DNA of 33,386 bases, from assembly GCF_000090795.2 (NCBI RefSeq), contig NW_003546414.1, positions 1 through 33,386 on the forward strand. The letters run 5' to 3'. Shown piece by piece: positions 29,542 through 33,386 of the stretch (its first letter is position 1; each line of letters opens with the position of its first letter). This DNA is from Amphimedon queenslandica (Eukaryota; Porifera; Demospongiae; Haplosclerida; Niphatidae). The position numbers were made by a program, and so were the translations under genes. The notes under the pieces were generated by a model. The model was not told the DNA's origin, did not search any database, and saw nothing but the letters and a program-made list of their open reading frames with translations.

Positions 29542-32300
29542 GTTGTACAGCAATACTGATGAGTTGGACAGAACAAGAAGAGAATCTGCTGCTCTTAATG
29601 AAGAGATTGAGCAACTGAAACTGACCAACCAACAGAAAGTGTAAGTACCAACTATATACATGTATGCAGTAATAGGAATTTAAAAAAAATTAATTAAATA
29701 TTTTTGCAATAATTGTAATAATAATACATTTTTTTGTACAATTGTGACAATTTATGTGTACTGTATATTAAATGTAGTGAAATGTCAGAGGCTGTCATAT
29801 CAGATCTAAAGGCAAGACTGTCAAGCATGACACAGGAGAGAGATGTCGCCCTGCAGGAAGCTCAGGGCGTCCTGGAAGACTTGGAAAAAGTGAAAAAGAA
29901 GAGAAACGAGCTTATAGAGAATTCGAAAGAATATCAAAAGGCTATTAACGAACTCCAGGACCAGCTGGAGGATGTCACACAACAGTGAGTGGGCAGGCAT
30001 TAAATGAAATTAATTTGTTTTAATTGATTTAATTTATTATTAGTGAAGTATCATTTAATTACTATTATTGTTATTATACCTTACATGCTAATCCACTTAA
30101 TTATGTTACATAAACGTACTAAATTTAGCAAATTTAGTGAAGGGTCTATACAACAGTTGCTGTTATTATTGTTGTTGTTGTTGTTATCGTTTCACTAGTT
30201 ACAAAACATTATGTTGTTGTTATTATTATTATTATTATTATTGTTTATTGTTGTTGTTGTTGTTATTATTATTGTTATTGTTTCACTAGTTACAATTCGT
30301 TGGTAACAGAGCAACAGTCAGGCAGTATACAGGGACAACTTGAGGAGACTGAGGAAAGATTGGAACAAAAAATGAGAGAACTGGAAGAAAGCAAAGAAAG
30401 AGTTAGTAGAGTCTGTGATTAATTGTATCATGAAATTATAATAAGAATCAGATCAAGCTTTCAAAAACCTTATACTATAGTACAGGGTCTTTGGCCCGAT
30501 TTTTGAGCTACTTTAAAAATTAATTTAAAAAATCCAATTTTGATCAGAATCAGTTCAAACTTTATATGCAACATAATGTATCAGAAAATATTATAAAAAT
30601 TGAGAATTCTCTACTTTTCATTTTTGGTGAAATTTGGCCAGAGACCCTGTACTATTATAGTACAGGGAATATAATAGTATATAGTCTATAGTATAGTATC
30701 AGAAAATGTAATAATTTCTTTTTCTTTCTCTCCTTCCCTCAGGTGTCAAGTCTTGAAGAAGAGATTGTCATATTATCCAGTAACTCAACTGATGATCCTG
30801 TAAGACTAAAATAATGACACTTTGTAGTTTGTACACATTCACCTCTTTGTCTCTCTCTCTTCTCTTCTTTGTCTCTAGAGACTTGCTGTTTTAGAGAAGG
30901 AGAAGTTGAGATTGGAGGAACTAGTTAATCAGTTGAATACCAAAGGCACTGGAGGAGAGCAAGGTAATACAATTTTCATGATTTTAAAATTTTACTCTCT
31001 GACCTTCCTCGCAGATTCTCAGATTATTTTAGAATTAAAGGAAGACAATAGAACACTCCAGGCCTCCTTGCAAGACAAAGATCAAGAAGTGAGCTCCTTC
31101 TCCATCATTATCATTATTATTATTAGATTTATAAATAAATTTGGGGAGATTGATCTACATGTAACTAAAAAGAGAGATTTTAGGAAAAGCCTCTTAAACT
31201 CCCTTTATGATCACCATCACCTTTGTTGTTATTATTATTATTATTGTTTTGTTGTAGATTACTTTCCTTAATTCTGTCATTGCGGAGTTACAGCTGAAGG
31301 TAGAATCTTTGGAGTCACTCAATGGATTGGGAGATCAGGCTACAATGTTAGGGTGAGTAGTATACACTTCTGTTACTAACTAAATTAACATTTGATTGTA
31401 TTTCACAGAAATTTTGTAAATTGATATACTTCCTAATTTGTACCCCCACTGCCTGCAATTTAATGCAAAGAATTTAGAGCTTAATTTACAGTTACGAAAA
31501 TGTATATTATTTATTATTATTTAAAAATCATTATTATGATTATTACTATTATTATCTTCACTATCAGGTCTTGTTATTATTATTAATCACTTGGGGGCTA
31601 TATGATTGTGTATATACATACACTTCCCAATTCTGTAAATTCCAAACTGAGAGAATGCCTATTGCTATAACTAGCTAAGCATGTGTTCTGAGCACTAGAA
31701 CAACAGTTACTCCACAAAGAATTGCATACCATATAGCAGCAGGGCATATTTCACCAACTTTACATGTACCTACTTTTACATTAGCTTTTCCTTTAGTTTA
31801 TCTGTTCTTTAGAGCTGCCCATTCTATACATGAGACATTAGAGAATGCCTTTTTACCTAGATATACATATGTACATTTATATCTTAGCTCAATTGTGCTA
31901 TTTGTAGCTGTTTCTTAAATAATAATAATACGTATAAATAAAATCTTAGTTTTGTGTGTGGTACTACTACTACTTACAGTTGTACGTGTATGATAATGAG
32001 TGTGTTTTTAAGTCCCAGACTCAGTAGAATATATCTGCATTCATCTCCCAGAAGCTAATTAAATGACATTACTATCATTTGCATTATTGCCTGTATTAGT
32101 GTGTACTAATGACTACTTGTTTCATTGTACCAATGTAAAGTACATGGTTCCCATTCCTCCCACTCTCACTGATTAATTGTTATTATTATTAATATTATTA
32201 TTATTATTATTTATTATTATTATTACAAAAAGTATAAGACAGAAGACACACAGAATAAGGAAAGAAGTGAAACAAAACAAAAAAAAAAGATTATTATTAC

Positions 32301-32342
<42 letters not shown>

Positions 32343-32892
32343 TATTATTATTATTATCTGCTGTAGTAGCTACATACTAACCTAAGCTATAGTTGCATTT
32401 TATTTGAATTTTGTGTCAATGATGTTTTTGTATCAATAATAATCAATATACTTTCTTTCTCTCTCCCTCTCCCTTCAGCTATACTAGTGAGGATGACATG
32501 TTGGGGAGTCAGTTACCTCCTCCTCGAGTGTTCTGTGATATTTGTGACGAGTTTGATTTGCATGACACAGCAGACTGTCCGTTACAAGCAGCTGATCAAT
32601 CCCCTCCACATTCCATGCATCACGGGATCAGAGCCCAAGAGAGGCCCTACTGTGAAAACTGTGAAGGTATCATAGTAGTTTTTAGATTATATGAGGAAAG
32701 ATTAAACTGAAAAGAATCCCTTCTTTAAAAGCAATACAGTACATGTATATGCATTTTTTAATGCAATAACTTCCCCTACTAAGAATTGATATAAACTCCT
32801 GCTTATATGCCCTAAAGTGTCTGTTATAGAGGTTAGACTGATTGTGTATATTTACTTTTTATCATATGAGGGAAGAGTAATAGGAAGCTAAG

Positions 32893-32982
<90 letters not shown>

Positions 32983-33078
32983 GTTTTTGGCCATTGGACT
33001 GATGAGTGTGAATATGAAGAAGTAAGTCATGACTTATTCCAATTTTTTGTTTATTTTTCTTTTGTTTAGACATACTAA
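24702..33078 (+). CDS. CLIP1: CLIP-170-like microtubule plus-end tracking protein with three CAP-Gly domains, complete, 20 coding exons
   Basis: Exons: 24702-25603, 26242-26312, 26633-26736, 26940-27112, 27439-27578, 28218-28323, 28431-28512, 28576-28733, 28952-29186, 29345-29461, 29543-29640, 29778-29984, 30290-30401, 30743-30799, 30879-30963, 31015-31088, 31258-31352, 32479-32666, 32984-33021, 33070-33078; about 1016 aa. Pro-rich N-terminus (1-62); CAP-Gly domains with GKNDG at 103-107, 191-195 and 291-295; a Ser-rich linker; then a long coiled coil (about 370-900). The C-terminus has two CCHC zinc knuckles ([16 protein letters not shown] and [15 protein letters not shown]), as in vertebrate CLIP-170. 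A 48-bp intron precedes a 9-nt last exon encoding Thr-Tyr-stop, giving an EETY end like the human DETF. CLIP-170 binds growing microtubule ends and EB proteins and recruits dynactin through the second knuckle. Vertebrate CLIP1/2 have two CAP-Gly domains; three is unusual. Confidence 0.94.
25604..26241 (+). other. Intron 1 of the CLIP gene, splitting the third CAP-Gly domain
   Basis: Reading through the donor gives a stop after 15 non-homologous residues, while splicing from GKR to [11 protein letters not shown] restores the domain. It contains a (TAA)n tract (26185-26229) and nothing else recognisable. Confidence 0.8.
26185..26229. repeat. (TAA)n microsatellite
   Basis: About 14 AAT/TAA units, 12 bp before the CLIP exon 2 acceptor. 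Confidence 0.95.
26573..26620 (+). repeat. (CT)n tract at the 3' end of CLIP intron 2
   Basis: Near-perfect CT dinucleotides forming the pyrimidine tract before the exon 3 acceptor at 26632. Confidence 0.95.
27113..27438 (+). other. Intron 4 of the CLIP gene with repeated ACTAAATTTAG motif and a small hairpin
   Basis: ACTAAATTTAG or close variants recur near 27168, 27190, 27229 and 27294; each is itself near-palindromic (CTAAATTTAG). ATGCCGTCAT (27385-27394) and ATGACGGCAT (27417-27426) form perfect 10-bp arms just before the acceptor. Confidence 0.7.
27674..28196 (+). repeat. Tandem array of three 177-bp units of the dispersed intronic repeat
   Basis: Units begin CCCCTGTACTATAGCCCATG at 27674, 27851 and 28028, an exact 177-bp period, and are nearly identical (AAATGGCTCCGAAATCACCC, TTATTACATTTTCTGATACA, TATGCTATGTAGAAAGTTT, CGACTTCAATTTTTGAAGTT). 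The third unit degrades toward the acceptor at 28217. It fills almost all of CLIP intron 5 (27579-28217). Confidence 0.92.
29500..29541. repeat. (TAA)n microsatellite
   Basis: AAT units directly abutting the exon 11 acceptor of the CLIP gene (…AATAATAG|TTG), so the splice-site AG follows the repeat with no pyrimidine tract. Confidence 0.95.
29985..30289 (+). other. Intron 12 of the CLIP gene
   Basis: Non-coding. Holds (TTG)n/(TTA)n runs from about 30160 to 30280, two copies of GTTTCACTAGTTACAA (about 30187 and 30279; the second contains the acceptor) and an ACTAAATTTAGCAAATTTAG element near 30118. The near-copy at 30187 is a potential decoy acceptor. Confidence 0.6.
30474..30667 (-). repeat. 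Inverted copy of the dispersed intronic repeat with palindromic ends
   Basis: Left edge ACTATAGTACAGGG (30474-30487), right edge CCCTGTACTATTATAGTACAGGG split around 30645-30667. The interior is the reverse complement of the 13384-13735 core (AAAATCCAATTTTGATCAGA, ATCAGTTCAAACTTTATATG). It lies in CLIP intron 13. Confidence 0.8.
31353..32478 (+). other. Intron 17 of the CLIP gene (1.13 kb)
   Basis: No exon is recognisable. Protein similarity resumes at the zinc-knuckle exon (32479). Apart from the (TTA)n arrays at its 3' end the sequence is unremarkable AT-rich DNA. Confidence 0.7.
32170..32357. repeat. Two (TTA)n microsatellites
   Basis: About 32177-32225 and 32290-32357, separated by an A-rich segment; they yield a spurious poly-Leu ORF. 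Confidence 0.95.
32667..32983 (+). other. Intron 18 of the CLIP gene
   Basis: Non-coding; the two zinc knuckles flank it. Its 3' end is the long (CT)n array. Confidence 0.85.
32894..32978 (+). repeat. Long (CT)n microsatellite
   Basis: About 42 perfect CT units ending 5 bp before the AG of the CLIP exon 19 acceptor (32983); serves as an extreme pyrimidine tract. Confidence 0.97.
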
Positions 33079-33105
33079 ATTTTTCCAATTGATGGTATCC
33101 GAGAG

Positions 33106-33133
33106 TTTATTATTATTATTATTATCATATTAC

Positions 33134-33179
<46 letters not shown>

Positions 33180-33181
33180 TT
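33106..33181. repeat. (TTA)n microsatellite downstream of CLIP
   Basis: Lies 27 bp after the CLIP stop codon. The remaining bases to the window end (33182-33386) show no feature I can support. Confidence 0.95.
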
Positions 33182-33386
33182 AGAGTGTTAATTCTCTAGG
33201 GATTGTTTAGCTTGATAATCAGTTCCTTTTTAAATCAGTTTCCTCTTTTCTTCTTGACTTAAAATAATAATCATCATTTTAAAAACTTGTGATTATTTGA
33301 ATTTTGATTTTGTTTTTTCCCGTGTCATCTCCGCATAACCTCGCGCTTTCCAAAACAATACCCGGATTTTCTGTATTATTTTCCGC

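Noticed and set aside
32177..32380. Poly-Leu ORF
   Set aside because: Translation of (TTA)n; no coding support.
33184..33210. Alternative last CLIP exon after the (TTA)n tract
   Set aside because: It would give SVNSLGIV-stop with no homology, whereas the acceptor at 33069 gives an EETY tail matching CLIP-170.

Overview
The window looks like gene-dense, AT-rich nuclear DNA of an early-branching animal, most likely a demosponge. The genes have many very short introns (often 45-60 bp, GT-AG), intergenic gaps of only 50-350 bp, abundant (CT)n and (TAA)n tracts, and animal-specific genes (folliculin, CLIP-170, a TRAF-like family, an H-NOX cyclase). The organism call is inference; I ran no search. 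Exon models were built by hand from splice consensus, reading-frame continuity and resemblance to remembered family sequences.

Layout, left to right: (1) 1-2016, minus: 5' half of a SEC14-like CRAL-TRIO lipid-transfer gene, running off the left edge. (2) 2223-6372, minus: complete folliculin (FLCN), 15 exons, about 537 aa. (3) 6719-15196, plus: an 877-aa H-NOX (haem-NO-binding) class III nucleotide cyclase, 10 exons. Its 2.9-kb intron 6 holds two intronless TRAF-like genes in antisense (10536-11744 and 12266-12859). (4) 15293-17067, minus: cyclin H, 13 exons, 323 aa. (5) 17121-18531, plus: RAD51D, 9 exons, start-to-start with cyclin H across 53 bp. (6) 18618-22529 and 22652-24495, minus: two tandem secreted pectin-acetylesterase/Notum-family hydrolases with matching exon structures. 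The expanded intron 6 of the first holds a third intronless TRAF-like gene in antisense (19901-21136). (7) 24702-33078, plus: a CLIP-170-like microtubule plus-end protein with three CAP-Gly domains, a long coiled coil, two zinc knuckles and a C-terminal Glu-Thr-Tyr.

The genes are mostly unrelated housekeeping and signalling functions, arranged as divergent pairs (FLCN/cyclase, CCNH/RAD51D, hydrolase B/CLIP) and convergent pairs (cyclase/CCNH, RAD51D/hydrolase A). CCNH (CDK-activating kinase/TFIIH) and RAD51D (homologous recombination) share a probable bidirectional promoter and both act in genome maintenance.

The most interesting signals are: an H-NOX cyclase whose purine-selecting residues are Gln and Asp instead of the guanylyl Glu and Cys, with all catalytic residues in one chain and a possible C-terminal prenylation box; three TRAF-like genes, each inside another gene's intron and antisense to it, one with its middle deleted (RING joined to MATH) and one with a lost RING zinc ligand; and an intron-dwelling dispersed repeat family with a palindromic edge and a 3 x 177-bp tandem array. 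No tRNA, rRNA or CRISPR array was seen.
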